Shown: piece after piece, positions 36,005 to 47,672 of the stretch | How positions within the stretch are numbered: the first letter of the stretch is position 1 | Layout of the letters: every line of letters begins with the position of its first letter | DNA from: Valencia hispanica | Taxonomy: Eukaryota > Chordata > Actinopteri > Cyprinodontiformes > Valenciidae | Length of the DNA: 64,000 bases | NCBI GenBank assembly: GCA_963556495.2 | Contig: OY747721.1 | Location: 8,652,149-8,716,148, forward strand | Reading direction: 5' to 3' | Made by a program: the position numbers and the translations under genes | The notes under the pieces: model-generated | What the model saw: only the letters and a program-made list of their open reading frames with translations | Database searches by the model: none | What the model was told of the DNA's origin: nothing

Positions 36005-36955
36005 TCTTAATAAGAATCTAATTAGTGGGCATATTGTTGGTTTTTACTTTGTTTGCTCATTCTCTGTCATCTTTTAAGGATATCTTCTATCATTGTTATG
36101 CAGATAATATCAATTTGTATTTTTATTTTTAAATTCCACATTTTTAAAGTTTTAAATCTGCACATTTGACTAGAATCAATTAAACACTGCATGGTTGACA
36201 GCTTTCTGCAATGAAATGAAGAAAAAATTGAAAAAATTATTTTTGCACCACAAAAATTAACGGTAAAAATAAAGGAGTTCCTTGAACCTCTATGTGTTTA
36301 ATCAAATCTACTATTAGAAACCCTGGGATAACCTTTGACTCAGGCTTTAAGTCTGAAAATCATGCCAAATGACTGCTTTGATCCTGTTTCAATCATTTGA
36401 AAAACAGCGTCAAACTTTGCTTTTTTGCCTCTTGTCCTAAAATGGGAATCTTAATTCATGCTTTTGTTTAGTCTTGTCTGGATTATTGTAATGCTCTCTA
36501 CACGTGTCAAACCAAATCTTCCCTTGAATGGTACAAAATGCTGTTGCCAGGTGTCTGACTTAATCTTCCAATTTTTCTCATGCGAGGCCATTACTAATGC
36601 AGCCACATTGTCTCGGCATATTTTCGAGTGCATGTCAAGATCCAGGTTTTTACTTGGAGAGCTCTGCATGGACAGACACTAATTTACATGAGTGGGCTTT
36701 TGCAATTTTACACCCATCAGATCCCTGAGGTCCTGTGATCAAGGCCTGCTAATAGAAGAGAAAGCCTTTTATTTGTCTGACACTGACATCAGCTGACTCC
36801 GTGGCTTCCTGAGCTGGCTTTTAAGCCAGCTAAAAACATATAGTTTTATATCTGCCTATGTTTAACGTGGCTTGTGAATTTTTTATTCTTGGTTCGGGAG
36901 GCAATTTATTACTTTGTTTTGAAAGGTGCCATATAAAAAAAGTTTCATTAACTTA
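36005..36955 (+). mobile_element. L2-like LINE fragment inside the decayed Tc1
   Basis: A relic of the RT motif, TGTTATGCAGATAATATCAA (CYADNI where CYADDT is expected), lies near 36095. It is followed in shifted frames by an ...HAFV-SCLDYCNAL segment (36465-36500) and a 3' tail ending GGTGCCATATAAAAAAAG near 36943. Many stops are present. Inserted in the plus orientation. Confidence 0.7.
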
Positions 36956-36961
36956 GTATTA

Positions 36962-38523
36962 CAGGTGAAACTCGAAAAATTAGAATATAGTGCAAAAGTT
37001 CATTTATTTCAGTAATTCAACTAAAAAGGTGAAACTAATATATGAAACATACTAATTACGTGCAAAGCGGGATATTCCAAGCCTTTATTTGTTATAATTT
37101 TGATGATGATAGTTTACAGCTTAGGAACCCCCATATTTAAAATCTCAGAAAGTTAGAATATTGTGAAAAGATTCAATATTTTAGGCTTAAGGTATCACAC
37201 TCTAATCAGCTAATTAATCCAAAACACCTATAAAGGGTTCCTGATCCTTTAAATGCTCTCTCAGTCTGGTTCAGTAGGAATTACAATCATAGGAAAGACT
37301 GCTGACCAGACAGTTGTGCAGAAAACCATCACTAAAACCATCCATAAGGAGGGAAAGCCTCAAAAGGTAATTGCAAAAGAAGTTGGATGTTCCCAAAGTG
37401 CTGCATCAAAGCACATTAATAGCTTGTGTTGAAGGAAAAAGTATGGAAGAAATAGGTGCACAAGCAGCAGGGATGACCACAGCCTGTAGAGAATTGTCAG
37501 GAAAAGGCCATTCAAAAGTGTTGGGGACCTTCACAAGCAGTGGACTGAGGCTGGAGTTAGGGCATCGAGAGCTACCACACACAGATGGATCCTGGACATG
37601 TGCTTCAGATGTCGTATTGCTCTTGAAAAGCTGCTCCTGAACAACAAAGAACGTCAAAAGCATCTTACCTGAATTAAAAAAATAAAGAACGGCATATATT
37701 GCATCTCATTTGGAAACCAAGATCCCAGAATCTGGAGGGAGAATGGAGAGGCACACAATCCAAGATGCTTGAAGTCCACAGTCTGTGTTGATTTGGGGAG
37801 CCATGTCATCTGCTGGTATTGGTCCACTGAGCTTTATTAAGTCCATAGTCAACGCAGTCATCTACCAGGACATTTTGGAGCACTTCATGCTTCCTTCCGC
37901 AGACAAGCTTTAGGGAATTGCTGACTTCATTTTCCACCAGGACTTGGCACATGCCAAGGATGCCAAAAGTACCAAAACCTGGTTCAATGACCATTGGGTT
38001 ACTGTGCTTGATTGGCCAGCAAACTCGCCTGTCCTGAAGCCCATATAGGATCTATGGGGCATTGCCAAGAGAAAGATGAGAGACATGAGACCGAACAATG
38101 CAGAAGAGCTGAAGGCCGTTATTGAAACATCCTGGTCCTCCATAACACCTCAGCAGTGCCACAGGCTGATAGCATCCATGCCACGGCGCATTGAGGAAAT
38201 AATTGATGCAATAATTGATGCAAAAAGGCCCAAACCAAGTACTGAGTACATATACATGATTATACTTTTCAGAGGGCCAACATATTCTCTAATTAAAATC
38301 CTGGTTTTATTGATTTCATGTAATATTCTAATTTTCTGATATTTCAAATTTGGGGTTTTCATAAGCTGTAAGCCATAATCATCCAAAATACAATAAATAA
38401 AGGTGTGAAATATCTTGCTTTGCATGTAATGAGTCTATATCTTATATTACTTTCACCTTTTAAGTTGAATTACTGAAATAAATGAACTTTTGCGTGATAT
38501 TCAAATTTTTCAAACTTCACCTG
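36962..38523 (+). mobile_element. Tc1-like transposon, inactive, both ends present
   Basis: Left end CAGGTGAAACTCGAAAAATT after a TA (36960-36961); right end AAACTTCACCTG at 38523. The inner part of the terminal repeats, AAAGTTCATTTATTTCAGTA-ATTCAA, is exactly mirrored at 38466-38492. The right TA has decayed to TT. A broken transposase lies between. A second, more fragmented copy of the same family is at 51095-51518 plus 55004-55720. Confidence 0.92.
37290..38265 (+). pseudogene. Degenerate Tc1-type transposase
   Basis: Fragments of the transposase occur in order across shifted frames: the helix-turn-helix region (KPQKVIAKE near 37355), a segment GMTTACRELSGKGHS (37470-37510), VLIWGAMSSAGIGPL (37785-37830), FHQDLAHAK holding the second acidic residue (37933-37960), TWFNDHWVTVLDWPANSP (37975-38030) and an LKPI-stop-DLWG where NPIEDLWG is expected (38035-38058). 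The catalytic Glu codon has become a TAG stop, and the first Asp motif is not seen. It is inactive. Confidence 0.85.
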
Positions 38524-38532
38524 TTTACTACC

Positions 38533-38760
38533 ATGGGGGAAAATTACTTAAGGTCATGTGCAGAGTTAGTTCAGCTAAAGTGTTTTGCATGTCAGACAAA
38601 AACATTATGTTTGCTCTCATCTGATTACAGCACCCCCTCCTTCATGATTGCAGAGCCCCTTTTTGGCTTTTGTCAAACTACAAACAGGACTTCCTGTGGA
38701 TTTATTAATAGCTTTCTATTTGCCCCTTTTCCATAAAGTATAACTTTTGAAAAGCCCTAT
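38533..38760 (-). mobile_element. Decayed Tc1-like element, right piece
   Basis: Parallel to 20095-20300 of the Tc1 element: GTGCAGAGTTAGTTCAGCTA, GTGTTTTGCATGTCAGACAAAA, CAAACTACAAACAGGACTTC and TTTCCATAAAG. It is collinear with the piece at 35725-36000, so the LINE fragment and the second Tc1 element in between were inserted into this older copy. Further decay hides its end. Confidence 0.7.
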
Positions 38761-40219
38761 ATGAACCCTAATAACCCGATTGGTAAGATGCACTCCACAT
38801 TCCTGGTTCTGTTTTCAAAGGAGAGTAAGTGATGCATTAAGTATGTTGTTTCCCTTTCTCGGCCATTCTTACCACCTTCCTTTGTATACAGATTGTGTTA
38901 GTTTGCAGTCCCGTCACCTGAGAGATGACACCCAACGGTTGAAATTAACATGGCTGCCTTAGGGTTTTGGTATTCAGAGGAGATGTATGTTGTTCCATTT
39001 TGGGAGAGATTTCTTTACATTTCTTTTCTCTACAAGGCAAATGCATAGCTGTTAGATGTCCTTAAGGCTACACAGCTCTTGCCTTACTTGCTTTTCTCTT
39101 GTTGGAAGGCTTGAAGACAGGAGGAAGTAATGGCCAGAGGTGCAGGGAAATATTTAGTACAGTCTGTCTGATCAGAGAAAATTGGCCATCTCTTCCTTGT
39201 ACAACTTTTTAGATAGTGACCTGTGCAGAACCAGAACACCCCACAAAAGCTGTAGTTTTGAAGATGTTTTTATCCAGTCATTTGGACACCTTACTTTACA
39301 TTGATATTTGTTCTTTAAATTCTAAACGCTTGTTGATTATCCTTCTAAGATTGCTATTTGTTTTTGCTTTATGGTCCAAATGTGGTAAAAAATTCCCCAG
39401 TTTTTCTTTTGTCTCCTGTAACAAATGGACAAACAGTGAAGCTTCATCGAAGCAGCTTCACTTCAGCTAGTATTTATTGAATCAGCCTATGCACCATCAC
39501 TACATATGTTTGCGCTTGCTGCAACAGAACAAATCCCAATGCATTATACATGACTTTTTGACAATCACACAATATAGGAAAAATAATAATTTCCCCCAAG
39601 AACTATGCATTTGCATCAGCAAGTTTGCACAGCCTGAAGCAAAACCTGAATCTTGTTTTTTTTTCTTATAGTGTATATGTGGTATTGCTTCACCAGATAT
39701 TCAGCTGGCATTCTTTGTAAACAAACTTTAATTTGCTACTTTTACATTGACAAAACTTTTTTCTGATACAAAGTTTTATAATGAGGACCAGTCATTTTGA
39801 GAAGAAAGTGATTTTAATGTTTGGCATATTTAAAAACCAAGTAAAAATTATATTTGGTCTTCTACCATTGTTATAATTATGTAAACAACACAAACTTTAT
39901 TATACTTTGCCCATTAGGATATGAGTGCTTTTCCTGTTTGTGTTGAAATGATAAGGATGGGGATGGGGATAATTAAAATTCAGGTTGTTTCAACAGAGCC
40001 ATATAAGATACCAGAAAGGAGAGAAACTGGGACGAGTGATCACCAAGGGTGAAAAACAAACTGCCAATCCTCCACTCATTTACCCTCTTCTTTAAAGTGC
40101 GACCTGATGAGGCTTGATGAGTTGTAGCTGGACTCTACAACAGAGGAAAAGAACCACAACAACACACACAACCTCAGCAGATATGATAGCATGAAGTGAT
40201 GGAGGATGATAAGATGGAG
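38761..40219. other. Unassigned sequence
   Basis: No gene recognised. The 38770-39200 part may still contain decayed Tc1 sequence. Open frames at 39216-39671 have no family signature. Confidence 0.45.
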
Positions 40220-40850
40220 AGAACGTTCATATTTTAAAGAACAGGCTCAAGACTCACCTTTTCAGCCAAGCTTTTAACTGATTATTATTTATTATAGTCT
40301 GTTTAATTGCTCTGCATGTTTTACTTAATACATTTTATCAGTGTTTTACTATTTCATTTTATCATATTATCCACAGTTAATTTTTATATTTCAACCTGTT
40401 ATTTTAATCTTCCTTCCAGAGTTTCCTCTATGGGAGCCCTCTGCCTCGGCAGCGGTGGTCGACTGTGGCTGCCTGGGTGCTCTCCAGGTAGTGCTTGGGT
40501 GGAGATGGGGCTCTCAGCCTTGCCACCTCTGGGCCCCCTGTGTCAGTGCCTTGGCTGCTGCAGTTGATGTGCTGCTTCCTGTGCAGATGGCTCCTTTGAT
40601 TTCATTTCCTAACCTGGCTCATCTGTACACAGCCCATTTTCCTTTTATTGCTGCTCTTAAGTGTGTGCGTGCATGAAGGTTGGGTCTGGGGGACGGGGGT
40701 ATAACTGTGATCATGCTTTTAATTATGTAGAAGAGGGATGAGAATGGGGTTTTTGTGGGGTCCTTTTAATTTTGTGAAGCACTTTGAGTTGCAATTGTTG
40801 TATGAAAAACACTTTTTAAATAAAGTTTGATTGAATGATTGGTTTATTGA
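40220..40850 (+). mobile_element. L2-like LINE 3' end fragment
   Basis: Begins with the C-terminal codons of an L2-type ORF (FKEQAQ...PFQPSF, a frame-shifted relative of LKTHLF-x-AF, about 40233-40277). It ends with GTGAAGCACTTTGAGTTGCA and then TTTTTAAATAAAGTTTGATT near 40833. The 3' UTR (40430-40700) is GC-richer. The frames at 40307-40676 are inside the UTR and not genes. Confidence 0.7.
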
Positions 40851-41294
40851 TCAATTGAGAAAACAGATTAGATATCCTTCAGCAAGCAATAAAAATATAT
40901 CATTTGTTTTATTTTGATTTGTTATAATTTTATTAAAATAATAAATTAGCAGACCCAGGTATTTCATCTTTCTGAATGTTCTAGCTTAAATGTTTGTGAA
41001 CATTTAAGTGTGAATTTACACCAGCCCTGTGTAGTCTGCTTTAATCAAACTGTGCATTCACACCTCCTCAAACAAACTAGATTTTCTGGGCACATGAACT
41101 ACAATCGAACTCTGATGCGGACCAAAAAAGTGAACTCTGGTCTGCCTGAAAGCCTAGATCTTGGCTTGGTTGAAGTGAACTCTGGTTCGATTGCTTTATA
41201 AATGCCAACCGAGCAGGGGGACATTCCACAAGCAGGAACTGGGCTATAGCACAGGCAATTCCAGGTAAATAAAACCAAAATGACTACGCAACTA
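40851..41294. other. Unassigned sequence
   Basis: No gene recognised. The text about GTGAACTCTGGTC...GTGAACTCTGGTTCGATT (41131-41191) is a short internal repetition. Confidence 0.4.
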
Positions 41295-42054
41295 CAGGGT
41301 GGGCCATTTATATGGATACACCGTAATAACATGAGAATGGTAGGTGATATCAAAGTCCTGTTTGTGGCACATTAGGATATGTGAGGGGGGAAACTCCTTA
41401 AGATGGGTGGTGACCATGGTGGCCATTTAGAAGTTGACCATCTTGGATACAACTTTTGTTTTTTCAATAGGAAGAGGGCCATGTGACACATCAAACTTAT
41501 TGGTAATGTCACAAGAAAAACAATGGTGTGCTTGGTTTCAACGTAACTTTATTCTTTCATGAGTTATTTACAAGTTTCTCTTTGTTCACAGCCATTGACA
41601 TGTCGAAGAGGTTAACACGTGAGGAGCGGATCGAAATCGTGTTGATGTCTGGTGAACACAGTAACCGGGTTATTGCAGCAGATTTCAATGCAAGACACCC
41701 TACAAGACCACCCATCTCCCATGCTACAGTCAGCAAACTGCTTGCTAAGTTTCGTGAAACTGGTTCAGTGTTGGATTTGTCAAAATGTGGACGCAAGAAA
41801 ACTGTCACTAATGAAGAAACATCAGTGGCTGTCCTAGCTTCATTCAGCAAGAGCCCACAGCGTAGCACTCGCCGCACGTCACTGGAGAGTGGCATTAGTC
41901 GAACATCCCTTTATGTTTTATGTTCGCCACCATGGTCACCACCCATCTCAAGGAGTTTCCCCCCTCACATATCCTAATGTGCCACAAACAGGACTTTGAT
42001 ATCACCTACCATTCTCATGTTATTACGGTGTATCCATATAAATGGCCCACCCTG
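41295..42054 (+). mobile_element. Mariner/Tc1-type element with 129-bp inverted repeats, internally deleted
   Basis: Left repeat 41295-41423 starts CAGGGTGGGCCATTTATATG; right repeat 41926-42054 is its reverse complement with one internal mismatch that I can see (TTAAGA/TTGAGA). TA flanks both ends (41293-41294 and 42055-42056), the target duplication of the IS630/Tc1/mariner superfamily. The 760-bp element keeps the start of a transposase gene and then jumps into the right repeat, so the catalytic domain is missing. Near-identical arms argue for recent mobility in trans. Confidence 0.95.
41600..41977 (+). CDS. Transposase N-terminal DNA-binding domain only (125 aa)
   Basis: Starts at ATG 41600 (MSKRLTREERIEIVL) and stays open to a stop at 41977. 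Residues 1-60 form a helix-turn-helix of the type found in mariner/IS630-related transposases (Y/F-N-x-R-H-P...ISHATVSKLLAKF). A GRKKTV linker and a second helical part (SPQRSTRRTSLESGISRTSLY) follow, the usual bipartite DNA-binding region. The last 17 or so codons (from about 41926) are read out of the right terminal repeat. There is no catalytic triad. If translated, the product could bind the terminal repeats without cutting them; a repressor role is speculation. Confidence 0.75.
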   Translation: MSKRLTREERIEIVLMSGEHSNRVIAADFNARHPTRPPISHATVSKLLAKFRETGSVLDLSKCGRKKTVTNEETSVAVLASFSKSPQRSTRRTSLESGISRTSLYVLCSPPWSPPISRSFPPHIS

Positions 42055-42056
42055 TA

Positions 42057-43905
42057 CCACTCTGCCTCGTTCTTTACTCATGCTGAGCACATTGTTGCAC
42101 ATATTTGTCTGGCACATTTGCCAATGACAGAGTAATTCTAAAGCGGCTAAAATCTGATGCCACTCCATGTTTGTTTACATTTCAAGGAAAGGGAGATGTC
42201 CCTGCTGCACCAAGAGGCAGCACTTCTTGGTGCAGTACCACCACAGTTGGGGAGGTAAACATGTTGCTCAAAAGGTTTGATTAGTTTGACAAAGTGCTGT
42301 GTGAAAGTGAACCGCACCAGCTAAAAAAAGCAACAATGTTGCAATTTTGGTTCCCAATTGAACTTGAGTCTACCATACTATTAAGTGGGGAAATTACCTA
42401 AATCAGCATGGATCTACTTCTACTTTAATCCAAAAACGTTCACTAATCTTTGTAGACAAATAGTCTTTTATACAAGAAGAAGCTTTATTTTTGCGTTAGT
42501 TCTTCAGTTTCATCTTGACAAGGTCCTGGTGCCTGGTGTCATAAATCCAGCTTAAATCCAGTCCAGTTGTCTTTTGCCAGGTCATTCTGTTATGCTTTAC
42601 TTTTTTAGGGAGGTAAATTGTCTGCTGGAGTCCATGTAGAAGGTAAGATCAGCATTAGATGCTGGTAAGGAAATCTAAGATGGCAAGAAGTGAGAAGATA
42701 TATAAGAAGGTGCTAGGTGAGGCTGAGGAGTACTCTGAGGTGCTGATGAACGATGAAAATGGGTGAGATAGAAAGAGGCTCAGGAAAGAACACTCCGCTT
42801 GTCTAAATGTGAGTTGGATGATGTCTCATAAAGATACCAAGAGAACAGCAAACTACATTATTTAACACAATCTCTTGGAGAAAAAGGGAGCCTAAGAAAT
42901 GGAAATGAAGTGCCATGATACCAATTTTCCACAACAGGACTGATGGACAAGGCTTTAACATGAATACAGTATGAAGTGGATTGGTCACAGCATGGGGTTA
43001 CAGAAAAGAATAGTGGAAAGAAGGTTTAGAAAAGGAAATGAATGACGAGCAGAAGCACCAAAGGGGGCCAGCTAAGAACACATCAAGCTCAGTGTTTGCT
43101 TTTGTAGTGTAAAAAACTATAAAAAAGATGTCATATGTTTTCCTTGAAGGGGCAGTTGTGCACAACGAACTGTATGGTGTCTAACAACAATAGAATATAG
43201 ACAGTTTGTGTACAAACTGAAGGAAGAGAAACAATGGTTGTTTTTTTCCCATTTTCATGTTTTTCTGTATACAACTTTACATTTAACTTTAGACAACCCT
43301 GACATAAATGACAAAGTTATCTTCTAATGGTCACTGATATGTTTTCTTTATTGTCTTTTTCACTGATCATAAAGCAAACATAGAAAGAAAGAAAAGGATG
43401 TGAAATAAAAGGACATTAAAAAGGGTTCAATTTATTTAGTTACTTTAAATGTAAAATTAGATATTTCTGCTTTTGAAAAGGACTAAGGAACTCACATATA
43501 CAATTATTATATCCTGTGCAACTTAAAAAATGAATTTATTAGGATGTAGCAGTTTACTATTTACATGGATATTGTAGTTTATACCACCATATTAATACAT
43601 ACAGTACATTAGTCTTAATACACCATGAACAATTACATATATTGTCTCGTATTTTTCCTTTCTTTCTTTTTTTAAAGTTTTTATACCTAAAAAGTCGTTT
43701 CATATACCAGTTGAACTGTCTAAGGTATATGTTTGTGCTATTAAATGTGGAACAACTTTTGAAATTATCTATCATGGTTTAATTTACATGATGAGAAGCT
43801 GTCATTTTGACAGAGGTGTCTACCCTTTTCACACCCACTTTTTATTACATGAAAAAATTTTAGTTTGTTAACCCTAATTAAATATGTTTGGATTCCATTT
43901 TCGTC
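42057..43905. other. Unassigned sequence
   Basis: No gene, RNA gene or transposon end recognised. The 42600-43100 part is purine-rich. Confidence 0.5.
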
Positions 43906-44639
43906 AAATGAACTGAACAGACTGTTGGACGGCTGAAAGCAATTTTTCATAGATAGACTGAGCAGACCACATTTCCCAGCAATCCTAGCGGTGACCCCCA
44001 ACACACTCCTATTGGTCCGTGGCCACCAATGGTGACATCAACGATGAAATAACAGCAAAAGGCCTATAAGAGTGGTAGTGGCAGCCATTTTTAAGCTGTT
44101 CTCACCAGAAGTTCTCAACAGAAACTCTTGCTACACAGAGTACATCTCACCAGTGAAGATTCTCTTTTGTTCTGACCTGCTGGACCGGGAAGAACCCTCA
44201 TTTCAAAGCTTTGAAGTGCCCTTGCTGTCTGCGTATCTAGTAGTGATGGTGAGATGAAGCCCCATGAGGCATTGAACCACTTGAGCCAATTGGTTCAAGA
44301 TAGGGTTCTGCTCACGGGGCTTCATGTGAACACAAACCCCCCTACTGGCCGGGTACATAATCACAGGCAGCTGTAGCTCTTAGCCACTTAATGTGTGATG
44401 CATTAAAGTTGTAAGTCTGCTTTGGTTCTTGGGAATGACTATGAGTTCCAAAAAAATAGTTTCTCTACATAAAATATTACAAATGTAAATAATCAAAATA
44501 TAGTTTAATGTATTCTGTCTGTAAATTATCCCAAAATGGTAGTATCATATGTTATGGCAGGTTGTGTAATAATGTTTTTCTGGCAAAAAGCATGGGCTTG
44601 AGCAGGCAGAGGAAAGTGAAAATGCTTGTGGAACTAGGA

Positions 44640-44982
44640 AGAGGGCACTGAAAATGATTGTGTAACTTGGGCAATGATGTACAAAACAGGGGAAATTTTT
44701 TTTTCTCCAAAAATAACCGTTTCTCAACAGTTATAGGTTTTAAGTGATGCCTTTTTCTTGACACCACTTCACCAGCCTTCGAAAACACTCTTTCACATGG
44801 CACAGAAGTACACAAAAACAAAGTGCTAGACTATATAAATTGGGCTACTACAAACTTTGCTTTTCCCAATACTCCAGGGGTTTTTCCAGCCTGCTAATAT
44901 TTGGCTCCCAAACAGGGGAAATCCTCCTCTTCCTAGCTGGCTCCATCCTCTCACTTATCTCTCTCTCCTCACTCTCCTAAAT
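44640..44982 (-). pseudogene. hAT transposase C-terminal fragment
   Basis: On the minus strand the segment TSVPCERVFSKAGEVVSRKR (about 44805-44745) is the hallmark of the hAT C-terminal dimerisation domain. It is followed by LKP-x-TVEKRLFLEKK. Upstream in other frames are EPNISRLEKPLEYWEKQ-like remains (44850-44930), the region just before the dimerisation domain. Frameshifts and stops separate these. The RNase-H-like catalytic core and the BED finger are absent. It is inactive. Confidence 0.88.
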
Positions 44983-45846
44983 TAGGGTGACCATATTTTG
45001 ATTTCTAAAAAAAGAGGACACTTGGCACAGTCCTGAAACACTGTCATGACTGTGACCAAACTTTTGATTTTAACATATTTAAAGCATGCATTCTCCATGT
45101 GGTTAGAATAAACAGTTTAATAACAAACTTCAGATGGCCTTTCACAAGTGCAAAAATGACTTTAAAATCTCTAGAAATTAATTAATAATACAAATAATTA
45201 CTCTTCCGAATTAGAAAATGTACCAGAAACAGTAATAGTTCGCTTTACTGGACAAAAAAAAAAAAAAAAAAAATCTGAAATAACATTCTGAGAAAAAACG
45301 TATTGTTTTCTTTTCAATGTAATAATTAAAAAGCAGCAGTCTCAAAAACACAATAATGCCTGCTCCGTTTTTTAGATTTTATCTTCATCCTCCTCAGTCA
45401 GTTTATAGATGAATTATTATTATTATAGATTTCTTTTCCATGTGGACCTACTAGATCTTTGCCACTTTTGTCACACACAGAAACACATATGCCAGCTATG
45501 CCAGCTCTGTTTGTCTGTAAAGCTACGCTTGCGCTTTAATAGCTTGTAAACAGTCGCAACCCCGTGCGCGCAGCACGACCAAGGCCAAAGTGGTGCAGCG
45601 CATTAAAGCTCGCTGTCTGTTAGTCTATGAAACGGTTCAGAACCATCCACGAAAGCATCTATCGTTCTCAATGAGAAAATGTCGTATTGCATGCATCGCA
45701 CTAATCAATTTAAGTATACTTATTAGTCCCCTTAAAAACGATAAAAACCAGGACATTTTTATCAGTCTATGAAATCCCCCCGGACGCCCTGGACAGCACG
45801 TGAAAAGTGGACATGTCCGGGGAAAAGAGGATGGTTGGTCACCCTA
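44983..45846. mobile_element. MITE family TAGGGTGACC, copy 2 (complete)
   Basis: Starts TAGGGTGACCATA at 44983 and ends TGGTCACCCTA at 45846, an 11-base inverted repeat. The heptamer CCTAAAT flanks both sides (44976-44982 and 45847-45853), the likely target duplication. The interior has a poly(A) tract (45256-45272) and a GC-rich right third. No coding sequence is recognised. It lies inside the hAT element, so it is younger than that insertion. Confidence 0.9.
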
Positions 45847-47226
45847 CCTAAATCTTATCTTTCTCTCCTCACTCTCGTAAATCTTCAAACTATCTGTCTC
45901 TATACTCTCAAAACTATCTCCAAACTATGTAAACGCAAACCTAACTCTCCTATCCAAACTCCAAACTGACTGCAACTCTCCTACACAAACCCACATTTTG
46001 AATGGAGCATGAGGGGATTTATATCGCTGTCAAACCTCTCAGCAAACGGAACCACTTCCCGAAGCAGTCACGTGGTACAGCCAAGCAGCGGGGCTTCAGA
46101 CGTCATCGTTTCCGGCTCCTCCCCTAAATGAAGAAGGCCTCGATACGCGCTTTGTGGAAACGCCCCCTCCACTGCTCGACACACGCTCCGTAGCCTCGGC
46201 ACACATCGTAACATCACTAGTATCTAGTTTGGGCGATATCCGGACTGCCATCCAGCCTGCAGTTGGGACACAAAGTCCTAAAAATCCTGCACAGGTTTCT
46301 AACTCTTCCTTTTCTTGCTCAACTACAGACACATTTTGCTCTCCCCCCTGGACCAGACTTCCCTCAACGCAAAGTAGGACTGAACCGGTTCATTTATGCT
46401 AATCTTGTGTCTGGGCGAAGATAAATAGAGAAAATAGAGTTTTAACGAGTTAGATCTTGTTAATTAGTGTTTCTTTAAAAGCGCTGAACCCGACTCACTA
46501 ACAACTGAAAACAAGTGACTCATTTGGTGTTGCTGCACGCATGAGTTTAGCTGTATTTGCTGTGTTTGAAACTGTTTGTTTTATCCTGAGCGGATCCCAC
46601 TCTTTCTTTCTTTTTCCTTCCTCTCTTTCCTTGCTCTCTCTCTCTTCCACTCTCTGATCACCTGGTCGGCTGAGTCGGACTCGGTCCGGCCTGTGTTAGC
46701 TGGTGTTAGCTGAAAGGTTAACCTCATTGTTCCTTTGTCTTCTTACACTCCATGTGCTCCAGAGCTAAGTTTTATGACCCTTTGTCTCCTTACACTCCAT
46801 GTGCAGTTTTCCATCTAGGCACATAACTAGTTTTATGACTCTTTGTCTCCTAGGCTATCTGTGACTTGAGCCCCATGGAGTGAGGGCCACCTTCCTCCCT
46901 GAACAAAGCCTGAGCTGTCTGTTTCTCCCTGATCCATTTCATGTTAATTGTGTTTAATTTTCACATATATTTTTTTCTGAGATCTGTAGTAATTAGTTGC
47001 ATGCGTTAGAATAGATGGGAATTATTGACGGAATGTTTTGGCTGTAAGGTTGATCTATTTTCTTAATAAATTCCCCTTAGCTTAAAGAGAGGTTTTCTGT
47101 GATTACTTGGAGTAATGCATACAATTAATGTCGACAGCGTAATAACTTATTCCTTCATCTATTGTTTAATTATCTCAGCCTTATCAGGCAGGTAATCATA
47201 AACATAAACTGAGACTGAACAATTTG

Positions 47227-47228
47227 GC

Positions 47229-47279
<51 letters not shown>

Positions 47280-47282
47280 TTA
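47227..47282. repeat. (AT)n microsatellite
   Basis: About 55 bases of AT dinucleotides with one TACAT interruption. Confidence 0.95.
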
Positions 47283-47672
47283 TTCCTGGAATCCACCAGG
47301 TGGTGCCCCCAACCGTGGCAATTTTTACATATAATTATTAATCTGATTAATAATTGCCCTAGGCAATTGCCCTATGGCACAACAAATAGTTATAAATATT
47401 AAGATTAAATAAGATACATTTAAATATACAAGATCAAATAGTTGGTTAATCTTCACAGAGTAGTCCAAAATGTTTTTCAAGAAAACAGTAAGGGAAGATA
47501 AAAAGAGAATAAAAGGTGGCTCTTAAATAGAATGAGTAAAGTAACTTCACCTCTGATTTATAAGTGAAAGCAGACATAATGGATAAAATGTGGGGTAAAT
47601 AAGTAGTAAACACAGAAACTGAGTTGATCAGGGTAATTATCCCAAAGAGATGATGCAAAAAAAATAAATTTT
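47283..47672. other. Unassigned sequence
   Basis: No gene recognised; 47292-47305 is the TGGTGCCCCCAACC stretch discussed with the LTR-like repeat. Confidence 0.4.

Larger units (their letters stand above)
44241..46219. mobile_element. hAT transposon with perfect 8-bp target duplication
   Basis: The octamer GTATCTAG occurs at 44233-44240 and 46220-46227, directly abutting ends that read TAGTGATG (44241) and CATCACTA (46219). An 8-base duplication with short TAGTGATG ends is characteristic of the hAT superfamily. The interior has a transposase C-terminus on the minus strand, a nested MITE (44983-45846) and a GC-rich right part. Most of the transposase gene is lost. Confidence 0.95.
43906..47150 (+). 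repeat. Unclassified LTR-like repeat, copy 2, split by hAT
   Basis: Aligns with 23319-24560, but the segments 43906-44240 and 46220-47150 are separated by a hAT insertion. This copy has an extra segment (about 44010-44085) containing TATTGGTCCGTGG (CCAAT inverted) and GCCTATAAGAGTGG, a TATA-like box, which fits a promoter within an LTR. A TGGTGCCCCCAACC stretch lies about 140 bases past the end (47292-47305), beyond an (AT)n tract, and could be a displaced primer-binding-like site. No gag or pol was recognised in the window. Confidence 0.55.

Noticed and set aside
40307..40676. Overlapping 86- and 111-codon frames
   Set aside because: They fall in the 3' UTR of an L2-like LINE fragment and have no conserved motif.
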